Positions 8,892 through 18,339 of a DNA stretch of 63,456 nt are shown one piece after another. The position numbers and the translations under genes are program-made. Source of the stretch: JAUYIV01 sp035464675 (GTDB lineage: Bacteria > Actinomycetota > Acidimicrobiia > Spongiisociales > UBA11373); the NCBI GenBank assembly GCA_035464675.1, contig DATHSA010000031.1, positions 1-63,456 on the forward strand. Reading direction: 5' to 3'. The notes under the pieces are model-generated. The model searched no databases and had not been told where the DNA came from. It saw nothing but the letters and a program-made list of their open reading frames with translations. Within the stretch, counting starts at the first letter, position 1. Each line of letters starts with the position of its first letter.

Positions 8892-9593
8892 TTGACTCGT
8901 TTCACGACGGCCATCGTCGCTCTGCTGCTCGTCATTGCCGCGTGCGGGGATGACGCCTCCGATACGACGACGACCACGACTGCCGTCACCACGACGGTTG
9001 CGCCCACGACAACGGAAGCTCCTACGACGACGACGCTTGCTCCGACGACGACAGCGGCACCGACCACCACGACGACTGTCGCGCCGACCACCACCACCGA
9101 ACCACCTCCGCAGTTCGAGTTCCGCATCGATGGGCTGGGCATCGCCCATTTCGGAGACTCGCCCGAGGAGGTGATCGCAGCCATGACTGCGATCTTTGGC
9201 GATCCGTTCCGTGACACGGGGTGGATCAACGAGCCGATATGCCCGGGCCCGATGACCCGGGTGGTCGACTTCGGCATCGAACTGTTCGACTTCCAGCTCC
9301 TCTTCAGCAACGGCGACCAGTTCGCGCCCGCGGGCACCGAGCACTTCCACGGCTACCTGTACAACGGTGCCACCCCGGTGCCGGTGAGCCCGCCGCAACT
9401 CGCGGTCGGCACGACGATCTCGGAGTTGGAGGCGCTTTACCCGTCTGTCACGTACCCGCCGAACCCGTTCGTCGGCGGCTCCGACTTCCTGGTGGACGGA
9501 CCGGGAAACCAGAAGCTGCGGGGGCGTGTGTCGGGCACCGGGCCCAGCGACACCGTGCTGACGATCACGGGCGGCGTCCAATGTGGCGAGTGA
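8892..9593 (+). CDS. Lipoprotein with poly-Thr linker, unknown function
   Basis: A 233-residue secreted protein: signal peptide with lipobox (VIAACGDD), a linker of about 50 residues dominated by Thr with Pro and Ala, then a domain of about 160 residues starting FEFRIDGLGIAHFGD and containing a few Cys. I do not recognise the domain. The start is the TTG at 8892, 5 bases after AGGAGG. An upstream GTG overlaps that ribosome-binding site. The linker is probably extracellular and may be glycosylated. Confidence 0.8.
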   Translation: MTRFTTAIVALLLVIAACGDDASDTTTTTTAVTTTVAPTTTEAPTTTTLAPTTTAAPTTTTTVAPTTTTEPPPQFEFRIDGLGIAHFGDSPEEVIAAMTAIFGDPFRDTGWINEPICPGPMTRVVDFGIELFDFQLLFSNGDQFAPAGTEHFHGYLYNGATPVPVSPPQLAVGTTISELEALYPSVTYPPNPFVGGSDFLVDGPGNQKLRGRVSGTGPSDTVLTITGGVQCGE

Positions 9594-10413
9594 TGAGGCG
9601 GTCCTGACCACGACCGAGGATCGCCGTCCGGCGGCGATGCCCGAGAGGGAGCCGGTGCTGGGGCCGCGCGAGGTCTTCATGGCGTTCGACCGGCGCACGA
9701 TCGTCGTCTTCGTATCGGCGACGATGCTCCTGGTGGTCTTCGAGTACTGGGGGCTGCCCTCCTGGTTCTCGGGCTCGAGCCTCCACGACTCGGTCGCCGA
9801 TGCTCTGGGACCCGGGTACCGGCCGTACTACGACCTGCTGCCGTACCAGGACTGGGGAGTCAGCAGCCTCCTGTTCCGGGTCGGCGCACCGCTCCTGGTG
9901 ATCACGGTGGTCCTCCGCGAGCACCCCCGGGACTGGGGATTCCGGATCAGTGGCCAGTGGCACCAGCTCCGGCCGTACGCGATCGCCCTCGTCTTCATGG
10001 TCCCGGTCGTGTACGTGATCTCGGCGCTCGAGTCGTTCCAGGCCAAGTACCCCTTCTACGACCTCGCCGGCGAGGGCGGGTGGCACTTCTGGGGATATCA
10101 CTTGTTCTACGGGCTGCAGTTCCTGGGACTCGAGGTGTTCTTCCGCGGGTTCATCCTCTTCGGCCTGTATCGCAGGCTCGGGTACTACGCGATCCCGGTG
10201 ATGGTCATTCCCTACGTGATGATCCACTTCGGGAAGCCGGTGCCCGAGACCTTTGCCGCGATCGTCGCCGGATTCGTGCTCGGCTACCTGGCCCTCAAGT
10301 CGAAGTCGGTCCTCTGGGGCTTCGCCATCCACTGGGGGGTCGCCATCACCATGGATCTGGTGGTCCTGGGCCGAGCCATGGGGTTCGGCGAGATCTGGGA
10401 CGTGGTGTTCTAG
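9583..10413 (+). CDS. CPBP-family intramembrane protein
   Basis: A 276-residue membrane protein of the CPBP (CAAX protease/bacteriocin-processing) family. The motif-1 segment reads GLEVFFRG near residue 185, so the first Glu of the canonical EExxxR is Leu while the second Glu and the Arg are kept. Motif 2 appears as YVMIHF and motif 3 as IHWGV. Whether it is proteolytically active is unclear. It overlaps the preceding lipoprotein gene by 11 bases. Confidence 0.82.
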   Translation: MASDEAVLTTTEDRRPAAMPEREPVLGPREVFMAFDRRTIVVFVSATMLLVVFEYWGLPSWFSGSSLHDSVADALGPGYRPYYDLLPYQDWGVSSLLFRVGAPLLVITVVLREHPRDWGFRISGQWHQLRPYAIALVFMVPVVYVISALESFQAKYPFYDLAGEGGWHFWGYHLFYGLQFLGLEVFFRGFILFGLYRRLGYYAIPVMVIPYVMIHFGKPVPETFAAIVAGFVLGYLALKSKSVLWGFAIHWGVAITMDLVVLGRAMGFGEIWDVVF

Positions 10414-10441
10414 GTCCGAGTCGGCCCGGGGATGAACAGCG

Positions 10442-10513
<72 letters not shown>

Positions 10514-10578
10514 AGGGCGACCGAGTGTATCAACGCGCCCGGCCCGGAAACCCGTCCCGGTACGATCCCCGGCACCCC

Positions 10579-12249
10579 ATGAATCCATTCCCCGATGAGA
10601 TCCGCCAAGCGGTGGCCGCGGCTCTCCTCGCCGCCGCGAAGGACGCCACACTTCCCCACCTCGGGGGGCTCGAATTCGTCGTGGAACGACCCCGGGATCG
10701 CGAGCACGGGGACTGGGCGACCAATGTCGCCCTGGTCGCCGCGAAACCGGCACAGATGCCTCCTCGCGAGGTGGCCGAAGTCGTGCGCAGCCACCTCCCG
10801 GAGATCCCTCATGTGGTCGGCGTGGACGTCGCCGGTCCGGGGTTCCTCAACTTCCGGGTGGGCCACTCCTGGTACGAGGAGGTGCTGCGAGTCGCAGCGG
10901 TGGGCGGACCCGGTCATGCGGGCTCCGACGCCGGAGCCTCGGAGAGGATCCAGGTCGAGTTCGTCTCGTCGAATCCCAATGGGCCATTGCACATCGGCCA
11001 CGGGAGAGGCGGAGTCATCGGCGACGTCATCTGTCGGACGCTCGAGTACGTGGGACACCCGGTCGTCCGCGAGTACTACTACAACGACGCCGGGGTCCAG
11101 ATGGATCGATTCGCCGCCAGCCTGGAGGCGAGGTACCTCCAGTCACGGGGCCAAGAGGTCGAGTTCCCGGAGGACGGGTACCACGGCGCGTACATCGAGG
11201 AGTGGGCGGCCGAGATGCGCGAAGAGAGCGGCGACACGCTGGCCGACCTCGCGCCCGACGAGCGCCGCTCGGCGATTCGCCGCTGGGGCCTCGGTCGGGC
11301 GATGCGCGACATCGAGGAGACGCTCGAACTCGCCAGGATCGAATTCGACGTCTGGATCAGCGAGACCGATCTCCATGAGGAGGGTGCCGTCGCCGCGGCG
11401 ATCGACGACCTTCGCTCCCGAGGGCAGGTGTACGAGGCGGACGGGGCGACCTGGTTCCGCACCACCGCCTTTGGCGACGAAAAGGACCGGGTGCTGGTCA
11501 AGTCCGACGGCACGTTCACGTACATCGCGCCCGACGTCGCATACCACCGCGAGAAGTTCGAGCGTGGCTTCGATCGCGTGATCAACATCTGGGGTGCCGA
11601 CCATCACGGATACGTGCCCCGCATGAAGGCAGCCGTCGAGGCGCTGGGATACGACCCTGCCCGGCTCGAGATCGTGATCAATCAGATGATCAACATCAAC
11701 CGGGGAGGTGAGCCGGTGCGCATGTCGACCCGGGCGGGGGAGTTCATCACCTTCCGAGAGGTTCTCGAGGAAGTGGGGACGGACGCAACCCGGTATCACC
11801 TCGCCGCGTACAGCCCCGACACGGCCATCGGTTTCGACCTGGAGGCGGCCAAGGCGCAGTCCATGGACAATCCGGTGTACTACCTCCAGTACGCCCATGC
11901 TCGGATGGCGTCACTCGAGCGGTTCGCCGCCGAACAGGGCGTGGTGCGTCCACCGCTGGACGAGGTGGAACTGGGGGTCCTCGACCATCCAGCCGAGATC
12001 GCGTTGTTGCGGGAGGCGGACCGCTTCGGTGAGGAGGTGCTCGAGTCGGCGAACCGTCGCGCACCGCACCGCCTGGCGGCGTACGGGTACGACTTCGCCA
12101 CCGCGTTCCACCGCTTCTACACCGATTGCCGGATCGTCACCGACGACCCTGCCGTCACCCACGCTCGCCTCTGGCTGGTCGAGGCATCCAAGAGCGTGAT
12201 GGCGGGTGTCCTCGGCCTTCTGGGCCTGACCGCACCGGAGAGCATGTAG
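10579..12249 (+). CDS. argS: Arginyl-tRNA synthetase
   Basis: A 556-residue class I synthetase that charges tRNA-Arg. It has the N-terminal Add-1 domain, the HIGH motif in GPLHIGHGRG near residue 140, and a KMSKS-equivalent RMSTRAGEF near residue 380. The C-terminal DALR anticodon domain ends in SKSVMAGVLGLLGL. The start is the ATG at 10579. TACGAT at 10561-10566 is the probable -10. The gene faces away from tRNA-Arg(CCG) across a 65-base shared promoter region. Confidence 0.97.
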   Translation: MNPFPDEIRQAVAAALLAAAKDATLPHLGGLEFVVERPRDREHGDWATNVALVAAKPAQMPPREVAEVVRSHLPEIPHVVGVDVAGPGFLNFRVGHSWYEEVLRVAAVGGPGHAGSDAGASERIQVEFVSSNPNGPLHIGHGRGGVIGDVICRTLEYVGHPVVREYYYNDAGVQMDRFAASLEARYLQSRGQEVEFPEDGYHGAYIEEWAAEMREESGDTLADLAPDERRSAIRRWGLGRAMRDIEETLELARIEFDVWISETDLHEEGAVAAAIDDLRSRGQVYEADGATWFRTTAFGDEKDRVLVKSDGTFTYIAPDVAYHREKFERGFDRVINIWGADHHGYVPRMKAAVEALGYDPARLEIVINQMININRGGEPVRMSTRAGEFITFREVLEEVGTDATRYHLAAYSPDTAIGFDLEAAKAQSMDNPVYYLQYAHARMASLERFAAEQGVVRPPLDEVELGVLDHPAEIALLREADRFGEEVLESANRRAPHRLAAYGYDFATAFHRFYTDCRIVTDDPAVTHARLWLVEASKSVMAGVLGLLGLTAPESM

Positions 12250-12252
12250 GCC

Positions 12253-12329
12253 CGTCGCCCGTCGCCAGTTCCAAGTCCTCAGTAGGAGCCGAAGCGCGGG
12301 CCCTGGTCGGGCAACGGGCAACGGGTGAC
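12253..12329 (+). repeat. Heptamer repeats between argS and hom
   Basis: Two CGTCGCC units occur at 12253-12266. The opposite-orientation type occurs as GGGCAAC, GGGCAAC and GGGTGAC at 12309-12329. The second group ends five bases before the TACCCT -10 box of hom. Forward and reverse types can pair loosely as a stem. Confidence 0.75.
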
Positions 12330-12345
12330 GGAATACCCTCCACCC

Positions 12346-13632
12346 ATGCACACCGTTGGTATCGGAGTGGCCGGGGCGGGGACGGTGGGGATCAGCCTGA
12401 TCAACCGGCTGATCGCCGACCGTGAGGCGATCGCTGCCCGCACCGGGCTCGATCTGGAGGTCCGCGGCGTCGCCGTGCGGGACCTCGGCCGACGGCGGCC
12501 GCTGACACTCCCCGCGGGCGTCCTCACGGGGAGTGTCGACGATCTGGTCGATGACGACCGCATCGATCTGATCGTGGAGGTGATGGGCGGCCTCGATCCG
12601 GCGGGACGCCTCGTACTCGGAGCCCTTGGCGCCGGGAAGCCGGTGGTCACCGCCAACAAGGAGCTGGTTGCGCTGCGCGGCCCCGAACTCCTCGACGCTG
12701 CGGCGTCCGCCGGTGTTCCCCTCCTCTTCGAGGCGGCCGTGGGGGGCGGGATCCCGATCATCCGGCCGCTCATGGAGACGCTTGCCGGTGAGCGCATAGA
12801 TCGGGTGATGGGAATCGTCAACGGCACCACGAACTACATCGTGACGCGGCTGACCGAGGGTTCCGGCTCCTACCGATCGGCGCTCGCCGAGGCGCAGCGC
12901 CTCGGGTACGCCGAGGCCGATCCCACGGCGGACATCTCGGGAGCGGACGCCGCCTCCAAGGTGGTGATCCTGGCCGGGCTCGCATTCGGTGTGTGGGTCG
13001 AGACCGGGACCGTCCACCGCGAGGGCATCGAAGGCCTGACGGAGGACGACTTCGCAGCCGCCGCCCGCCTTGGCCACGTCATCAGGCTTCTCGCCATCGC
13101 AGAGCGTCGACCCGACGGGATAGTGACCCGAGTCCACCCGGCGATGCTCCCGGCCACCCATCCTCTGGCGTCGATCCGCGGGGCCACCAACGCGGTGTTC
13201 GTCGAAGGCGCATCGGTGGGCGAACTGCTCTTCGCCGGCCCCGGCGCGGGCGGGATGCCGACGGCGACCGCGGTGCTGGGAGACGTGATCGACGCGGCCC
13301 GAGGGGTGGCGGCGGGTGCTCCGGTGGCTCCCCCGATGCGCCTCGAGGTCGCCGGGCCGGGTTCATTCGACGACACGCCGACCCAGTGGTGCCTCCGCCT
13401 CGACGTGGAGGACAGTCCAGGAGTGCTCGCCTCGATCGCGGGCGTGTTCGGCGCGGCCGGGGTGAGCATCAAGTCGGTTCGCCAGGACGGGCGCGGTGAT
13501 CGCGCCTCCCTCCTGATGCTCACCCACTCCGCACCGGAAGGAGCGCAGCGACGAGCCCACGAGGCACTGCGGTCTCTCGACGCCGTTCGTGAGGTGGCGT
13601 CGGTGATCCGGGTCGAGGGCGACGAGTCGTGA
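12346..13632 (+). CDS. hom: Homoserine dehydrogenase
   Basis: A 428-residue NAD(P)-dependent homoserine dehydrogenase of the aspartate-family pathway. It has an N-terminal Rossmann fold GVAGAGTVG, KPVVTANKE, the catalytic-domain signature GIVNGTTNYI, and a C-terminal ACT domain (about residues 345-425) for feedback control. The start is the ATG at 12346, 6 bases after TACCCT (12334-12339), so it is probably leaderless. It overlaps thrC by 4 bases. No thrB or lysC lies next to it. Confidence 0.97.
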   Translation: MHTVGIGVAGAGTVGISLINRLIADREAIAARTGLDLEVRGVAVRDLGRRRPLTLPAGVLTGSVDDLVDDDRIDLIVEVMGGLDPAGRLVLGALGAGKPVVTANKELVALRGPELLDAAASAGVPLLFEAAVGGGIPIIRPLMETLAGERIDRVMGIVNGTTNYIVTRLTEGSGSYRSALAEAQRLGYAEADPTADISGADAASKVVILAGLAFGVWVETGTVHREGIEGLTEDDFAAAARLGHVIRLLAIAERRPDGIVTRVHPAMLPATHPLASIRGATNAVFVEGASVGELLFAGPGAGGMPTATAVLGDVIDAARGVAAGAPVAPPMRLEVAGPGSFDDTPTQWCLRLDVEDSPGVLASIAGVFGAAGVSIKSVRQDGRGDRASLLMLTHSAPEGAQRRAHEALRSLDAVREVASVIRVEGDES

Positions 13633-14645
13633 CTGCCCTCGTCGAGCGCTATCGGGAGCGGCTGCCGGTCACCGCGGCGACGCCGATCGTCACGCTCGGA
13701 GAAGGCGACACACCCCTTCTGGCCGCCGACCATCTCTCCGGGCTGGTGGACAGGCCGGTGTTCCTCAAGGTGGAGGGGGCCAACCCGACCGGGTCGTTCA
13801 AGGACAGGGGCATGACCCTGTCGGCTTCGAAGGCATTGGAGGGAGGCGCCCGGGCGGTGGCCTGCGCATCGACCGGGAACACCGCGGCGTCGGCTGCGGC
13901 GTACGCGGCACGGGCCGGGCTCGAGTGCATCGTGGTGCTTCCCGCCGGGAAGGTCGCGCTGGGAAAGCTGGCCCAGGCGATCCGCCACGGGGCGAGGATC
14001 GTGGTCGTCGACGGCTCGTTCGACGAGGGCCTCCAGGCGGTGCGAGACCTTGCCGACTCTCACGAGGTCACCTTGGTCAACTCGGTGAACCCCTTCCGGA
14101 TAGCGGGCCAGCAGACCGTGGCGTGGGAGGTGCTGGAGCAGCTGGGGGAGTCGCCGGCGGTTCACGCGCTGCCGGTGGGCAATGCCGGGAACATCACCGC
14201 CCACTGGCTCGGGTATCGATTCGCCGGCGCGGCTCCTCGGATGTGGGGGTTCCAGGCCGCCGGCGCGGCTCCACTGGTCGGCGGCGCCCCTGTCGAACAT
14301 CCCGAGACCGTGGCCACCGCGATTCGAATCGGCAACCCGGCCTCCTGGGAGGGTGCCATCGCCGCCCGTGACGAATCCGACGGGCTCATCGACGCGGTGA
14401 CGGACGGGCAGATCCTCGATGCCTACGACCTCCTCGCCTCGCGGGAAGGCGTCTTCGTCGAACCGGCGAGTGCCGCGGGCGTCGCCGGCATGATCGCCCG
14501 CAGGGTGGACCTCCCCCGGGGGCCCGTGGTGGTGACCCTGACCGGCCACGGCCTCAAGGACCCGGAGATCGCAGTGTCGGAGGCAGGTCTGGGTGATCCA
14601 GTCGAACCCATGGCGGAGGCGGTGGCCGACGCACTGGGTTGGTGA
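13629..14645 (+). CDS. thrC: Threonine synthase
   Basis: A 338-residue PLP enzyme converting O-phosphohomoserine to threonine. The PLP lysine lies in NPTGSFKDRGM near residue 60, and a Gly/Asn-rich phosphate loop GNAGNI follows. The length fits the short threonine synthase class. It has a GTG start overlapping the hom stop (GTGA), so it is translated by coupling to hom. Confidence 0.96.
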   Translation: MTALVERYRERLPVTAATPIVTLGEGDTPLLAADHLSGLVDRPVFLKVEGANPTGSFKDRGMTLSASKALEGGARAVACASTGNTAASAAAYAARAGLECIVVLPAGKVALGKLAQAIRHGARIVVVDGSFDEGLQAVRDLADSHEVTLVNSVNPFRIAGQQTVAWEVLEQLGESPAVHALPVGNAGNITAHWLGYRFAGAAPRMWGFQAAGAAPLVGGAPVEHPETVATAIRIGNPASWEGAIAARDESDGLIDAVTDGQILDAYDLLASREGVFVEPASAAGVAGMIARRVDLPRGPVVVTLTGHGLKDPEIAVSEAGLGDPVEPMAEAVADALGW

Positions 14646-14649
14646 AGAG

Positions 14650-14732
14650 CGTTACCCGTTCCCCGTTACCCGGGCGGTGACTCGAAGGCGCACGGGTAAC
14701 GGGTAACGGGCAACGGGCAACGGTCCTGCTTT
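14650..14732 (+). repeat. Inverted heptamer arms downstream of thrC
   Basis: GTTACCC, GTTCCCC and GTTACCC occur on the left. CGGGTAACGGGTAACGGG and then GCAACGGGCAACGG occur on the right, separated by about 30 bases. The arms are reverse complements and can form a long imperfect hairpin. It may also terminate hom-thrC, but no U-tract follows. Confidence 0.8.
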
Positions 14733-14862
14733 GCCCTCTCTCTCAGACCGTCTACAATCACATCTCGGGTATTCGACCCGACTTCCTCGACCCGACACCT
14801 GGAGGGCGTGCCGTCGTGCCGCCGTGCCGGGCGAGGCTCCCGAACACCGCTGGGAGGCGCCT

Positions 14863-15531
14863 TTGAAGCTCTTTCTCGACACTGCCCATCTCGCCGATAT
14901 CGAAACGGCGTCCGGATGGGGGATCCTCGATGGCATCACCACGAATCCGTCGCTCGCGGCGAAGGAGGGCCTGGAATTCGAGGACCTGATCGGCAAGATC
15001 ACCGACCTCGTCCCGGGTCCGGTCTCGGCCGAGGTGGTGGCCGAGGACCGCGACGAGATGGTCAAACAGGGTCAAGTCCTTCGAAAGATCGCCGATAACG
15101 TCGTCGTCAAGGTGCCGATGACCAAAGAAGGGGTCGCGGCCGGCGCCCGTCTCGTGGAGATGGGCCATCCGATCAACGTCACGCTCGTGTTCTCGGCGGC
15201 CCAGGCGATCCTGGCCGCGAACATCGGAGCGACCTTCGTTTCACCGTTCCTGGGGCGGGTCGACGACATCGCCAACGACGGGCTCCATCTCCTCGCCGAG
15301 ATCGTGGAGACCTATGTCGTCCAGGGATACGACACGGAGGTCCTGGCGGCGAGCATGCGCCATCCGCAGCACGTCGTGGACTCCGCCCGAATCGGCGCCG
15401 ATGCAGCGACCATGCCGTTCGAGGTGATGAAGAAGCTCTTCGACCATCCGCTCACCGACATCGGGAACGAGCGGTTCACACAGGACTGGAACGCTTACCA
15501 GCAAGCGCTCGCAGAGCGTCGTTCCGAGTAG
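14863..15531 (+). CDS. tal: Transaldolase, small TalC/FSA-like type
   Basis: A 222-residue class I aldolase of the short transaldolase family, moving a dihydroxyacetone unit in the pentose phosphate pathway. It starts MKLFLDTAHLADIE, has GITTNPSL, and has the Schiff-base lysine in VVKVPMT near residue 85. I chose the TTG at 14863 because the family begins exactly here and GGGAGG lies 7 bases before it. In-frame upstream sequence looks non-coding. Rho follows 13 bases later. Confidence 0.92.
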   Translation: MKLFLDTAHLADIETASGWGILDGITTNPSLAAKEGLEFEDLIGKITDLVPGPVSAEVVAEDRDEMVKQGQVLRKIADNVVVKVPMTKEGVAAGARLVEMGHPINVTLVFSAAQAILAANIGATFVSPFLGRVDDIANDGLHLLAEIVETYVVQGYDTEVLAASMRHPQHVVDSARIGADAATMPFEVMKKLFDHPLTDIGNERFTQDWNAYQQALAERRSE

Positions 15532-15544
15532 GGGAAAGGATCAC

Positions 15545-17023
15545 ATGACCAGCAGATCGAAGCTCCAGGAGAAGAGCCTGGACGAGTTGCGCACCATCGC
15601 CGAGGCGATCGAGGTGCCCGATCACGACTCGCTGCAGAAGACCAAGCTGATCGCCGCGATCCTCGATTCCGACAAGTTCGAGGCGAGCGACGATCCCGCC
15701 CCCGTCGACCTCCCTGCCATAGAGGAGCGTCGCGGCACGGACGACGGCGACGGCAAGTCCAAGGGCTCGAGCGATGATGGTGGCGGCAAGGGCTCCTCGA
15801 GTCGCTCCGACGACGACGGCGATGGCGACGGAAGTCGTCGCCGCAACCGGGGACGTCGCGGTGGGCGCTCTGGCGGGGGTCAGCAGTTCGACGAGTCGGA
15901 GGCAGAGGTGCGCGAAGGCATCCTCGACATCCTCCCCGAGGGATACGGCTTCCTCCGTTGCACGGGCTATCTCCCCGGCGAGAAGGACGTGTACGTGTCG
16001 GCAACCCAGGTTCGCAAGTTCGGCCTCCGTCGCGGCGACGTAATGAGCGGGCCGATCCGACCGCCTCGCTCCCAGGAGAAGTTCCCCGCCCTGGTGCGGA
16101 TCGAGCACGTCAACGGTCAGGACGTCGAAGAGGCCAGGCGCCGTCCCAAGTTCGGCGATCTCACGCCTCTCTTTCCCGACCAGCGACTCCGGCTCGAGGT
16201 CGACGGGCAGCCCAACCATGTGCTTGCCCGGATCGTGGATCTCATCGCACCCATAGGCAAGGGGCAGCGCGGCCTGATCGTGTCGCCGCCCAAGGCCGGG
16301 AAGACAACGGTGTTGAAGGAGATCGCCAACTCGATCACCAACAACAACCCGGAATGTCAGCTCATCGTGGTGCTGGTGGACGAGCGCCCCGAGGAGGTGA
16401 CCGACATGCAGCGGTCGGTCAAGGGCGACGTGATCTACTCGACCTTCGACCGCCCGGCCGAGGAACACACCCAGGTGGCCGAGCTGGCCCTGGAAAGGGC
16501 CAAGCGGCTCGTCGAGTCCGGGCACGACGTGGTGATCCTGCTCGACTCGATCACCCGCCTCGCCCGCGCCTACAACCTGGCAACCCCTGCCTCGGGCCGG
16601 ATCCTCTCCGGTGGCGTCGACTCGACCGCGCTCTATCCGCCGAAGCGCTTCTTCGGTGCAGCCCGGAACATCGAGGAGGGCGGCAGTCTGACCATCCTCG
16701 GCACGGCGCTCGTCGAGACCGGATCGCGAATGGACGAGGTCATCTTCGAGGAGTTCAAGGGGACCGGGAACATGGAGCTGCGTCTCGACCGAAAGCTCGC
16801 CGACAAGCGCGTCTATCCGGCGATCGACATCGAGGCATCCGGCACCCGCAAGGAGGAGTTGCTGTTCGAATCGGACGAACTGGCCCAGGTGTGGCGCCTG
16901 CGGCGCGTGCTGCTGGCCCTTCCCGAGCCGGCGGCCGGGCTCGAGCTGCTGATCGACCGGCTGAAGAGCACCAAGTCGAATGCGGAGTTCCTTGCCGACG
17001 TCGCGAAGACGGCGAACAACTAG
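15545..17023 (+). CDS. rho: Transcription termination factor Rho
   Basis: A 492-residue hexameric RNA helicase for factor-dependent termination. It has an N-terminal Rho-N helical motif, then an Asp/Gly/Ser/Arg-rich insertion (about residues 60-115) as in actinobacterial Rho. The cold-shock-like RNA-binding domain (EGYGFLRC) and the ATPase domain follow, with Walker A PPKAGKTT and Walker B VVILLDSITRLARAYN. It has a good Shine-Dalgarno sequence (GGGGAAAGGA). It heads the rho-rpmE-DUF1385-prfA cluster. Confidence 0.98.
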   Translation: MTSRSKLQEKSLDELRTIAEAIEVPDHDSLQKTKLIAAILDSDKFEASDDPAPVDLPAIEERRGTDDGDGKSKGSSDDGGGKGSSSRSDDDGDGDGSRRRNRGRRGGRSGGGQQFDESEAEVREGILDILPEGYGFLRCTGYLPGEKDVYVSATQVRKFGLRRGDVMSGPIRPPRSQEKFPALVRIEHVNGQDVEEARRRPKFGDLTPLFPDQRLRLEVDGQPNHVLARIVDLIAPIGKGQRGLIVSPPKAGKTTVLKEIANSITNNNPECQLIVVLVDERPEEVTDMQRSVKGDVIYSTFDRPAEEHTQVAELALERAKRLVESGHDVVILLDSITRLARAYNLATPASGRILSGGVDSTALYPPKRFFGAARNIEEGGSLTILGTALVETGSRMDEVIFEEFKGTGNMELRLDRKLADKRVYPAIDIEASGTRKEELLFESDELAQVWRLRRVLLALPEPAAGLELLIDRLKSTKSNAEFLADVAKTANN

Positions 17024-17081
17024 GCGCCGGGCCAAGACAACGGCCGGGCCCACTAACCTCCCGCCCCTACCAAGGAAGACA

Positions 17082-17375
17082 GTGAAGAAGGACATCCACC
17101 CCGAGTACCGAGAGGTCGTCTTCGTAGACACCTCATCGGACTTCAAGTTCCTCACGAGGTCGACGATCCAGACATCGGAGACCATCGAGTGGGAGGACGG
17201 CAACACGTACCCGATGGCCCGCGTCGAGATCTCGAGTGCCAGCCATCCCTTCTACACCGGCAAGCAGATCCTCGTGGACTCCGGCGGCCGCGTGGAGCGG
17301 TTCCGCAGGCGTTACGGACGCGAGTCGTTCACCGGCTCCGCCGAAGGAGCCGACCAGGCCGAATCGGCTGAATAG
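17082..17375 (+). CDS. rpmE2: 50S ribosomal protein L31, type B (zinc-free)
   Basis: A 97-residue L31 with VKKDIHPEYREVVF at the start and SSASHPFYTGKQ further on. It lacks the CxxC zinc ligands of the other L31 type, so it is the Cys-less form. The start is the GTG at 17082 with AAGGAAG upstream. The C-terminal tail is acidic. It is cotranscribed with rho. Confidence 0.93.
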   Translation: MKKDIHPEYREVVFVDTSSDFKFLTRSTIQTSETIEWEDGNTYPMARVEISSASHPFYTGKQILVDSGGRVERFRRRYGRESFTGSAEGADQAESAE

Positions 17376-17398
17376 TGCCCGTCATGAGGCGGGGCACT
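17374..17398 (+). terminator. Hairpin between rpmE and the DUF1385 gene
   Basis: AGTGCCC (17374-17380) pairs with GGGCACT (17392-17398) across an 11-base loop. It overlaps the last base of rpmE and ends two bases before the next ATG. There is no U-tract, so it is more likely an attenuating or processing hairpin than a strong terminator. Confidence 0.45.
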
Positions 17399-17400
17399 AG

Positions 17401-18339
17401 ATGAGTCGCCCTCCGGGCGCCACCGTCGGGGGCCAAGCAGTCATCGAAGGTGTCATGATGCGCGCCCCCAACGCCTGGTCCGTGGCGGTGCGACGCCCCG
17501 ATGGCGCCATCGAGGCTCGCCGCGACCCCCTGCCCCGGCTCTCCGCCCGCTCCCGGTGGGCAAGGGTGCCCTTCATCCGGGGGGTGCTCGTCCTCGGCGA
17601 GTCCCTGACGCTTGGCTTTCGGGCTCTCTCGTGGTCGGCGCGAAAGGCCGGAGTCGAGGATGACGGGAAAGAGCTGACCACCGCGTCGATCGCGCTGGCG
17701 ATGGCGTTCGCGTTCGTTCTGTTCGTCGGCCTCTTCATGCTGCTGCCTCTGGTCGCCGCCCGGGGTTTCGAGCGGCTGGCGGGCACCGACTCCTCGGTCG
17801 TATTCAATGTCGTCGACGGACTGGTCCGGATCGGCCTCTTCATCGGGTACATCTGGCTGATAGGCCGGAGCCACGACATCAAACGGGTCTTCGAATACCA
17901 CGGCGCCGAGCACAAGACGATCCACTCCTACGAGGCGGGGGAGCCCCTCGCCGTTCAGGTGATCCAGAAGCACAGCCCCCGGCATCCCCGCTGCGGGACC
18001 AACTTCCTGCTCATCGTGATCCTCATCGCCATCATCGTGTTCACCGCCATCGGTCGGCCTTCGCTCCTCTGGTTGGTGGCCAGCCGGGTCCTTCTGCTAC
18101 CAGTCATCGCCGGCTTCTCGTACGAGGTCCTCAGGGCCGCCGCCGATCGCCGGTGGCTCGCGGGCGCCTCGCGCCCAGGCATCTGGCTCCAGCGGCTGAC
18201 CACGGCCGAGCCATCCGACGACCAGGTGGAGGTGGCGGTCGCCTCGCTCCTCGCCGCGCTGGATGGCGACGAGCGAGCCGCGCTGGAGGCGAGGGGTCCC
18301 ATCGCCCCGGGCGCCCTCGGGTACCAGGTGTCCTCATGA
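17401..18339 (+). CDS. DUF1385 (YqhQ-like) membrane protein
   Basis: A 312-residue protein with the DUF1385 opening GGQAVIEGVMMRAPN, the core RVFEYHGAEHKTIHSYE, and HPRCGTNFLL. About four to five membrane helices are visible (residues 98-125, 143-158, 203-222 and others). The family is conserved next to translation and termination genes in several phyla; its biochemical role is not established. The stop overlaps the prfA start (ATGA). Confidence 0.9.
   Translation: MSRPPGATVGGQAVIEGVMMRAPNAWSVAVRRPDGAIEARRDPLPRLSARSRWARVPFIRGVLVLGESLTLGFRALSWSARKAGVEDDGKELTTASIALAMAFAFVLFVGLFMLLPLVAARGFERLAGTDSSVVFNVVDGLVRIGLFIGYIWLIGRSHDIKRVFEYHGAEHKTIHSYEAGEPLAVQVIQKHSPRHPRCGTNFLLIVILIAIIVFTAIGRPSLLWLVASRVLLLPVIAGFSYEVLRAAADRRWLAGASRPGIWLQRLTTAEPSDDQVEVAVASLLAALDGDERAALEARGPIAPGALGYQVSS

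Noticed and set aside
14733..14862. Riboswitch in the 130-base leader of the transaldolase gene
   Set aside because: I see no known riboswitch core or conserved pairing; only short local repeats are visible.
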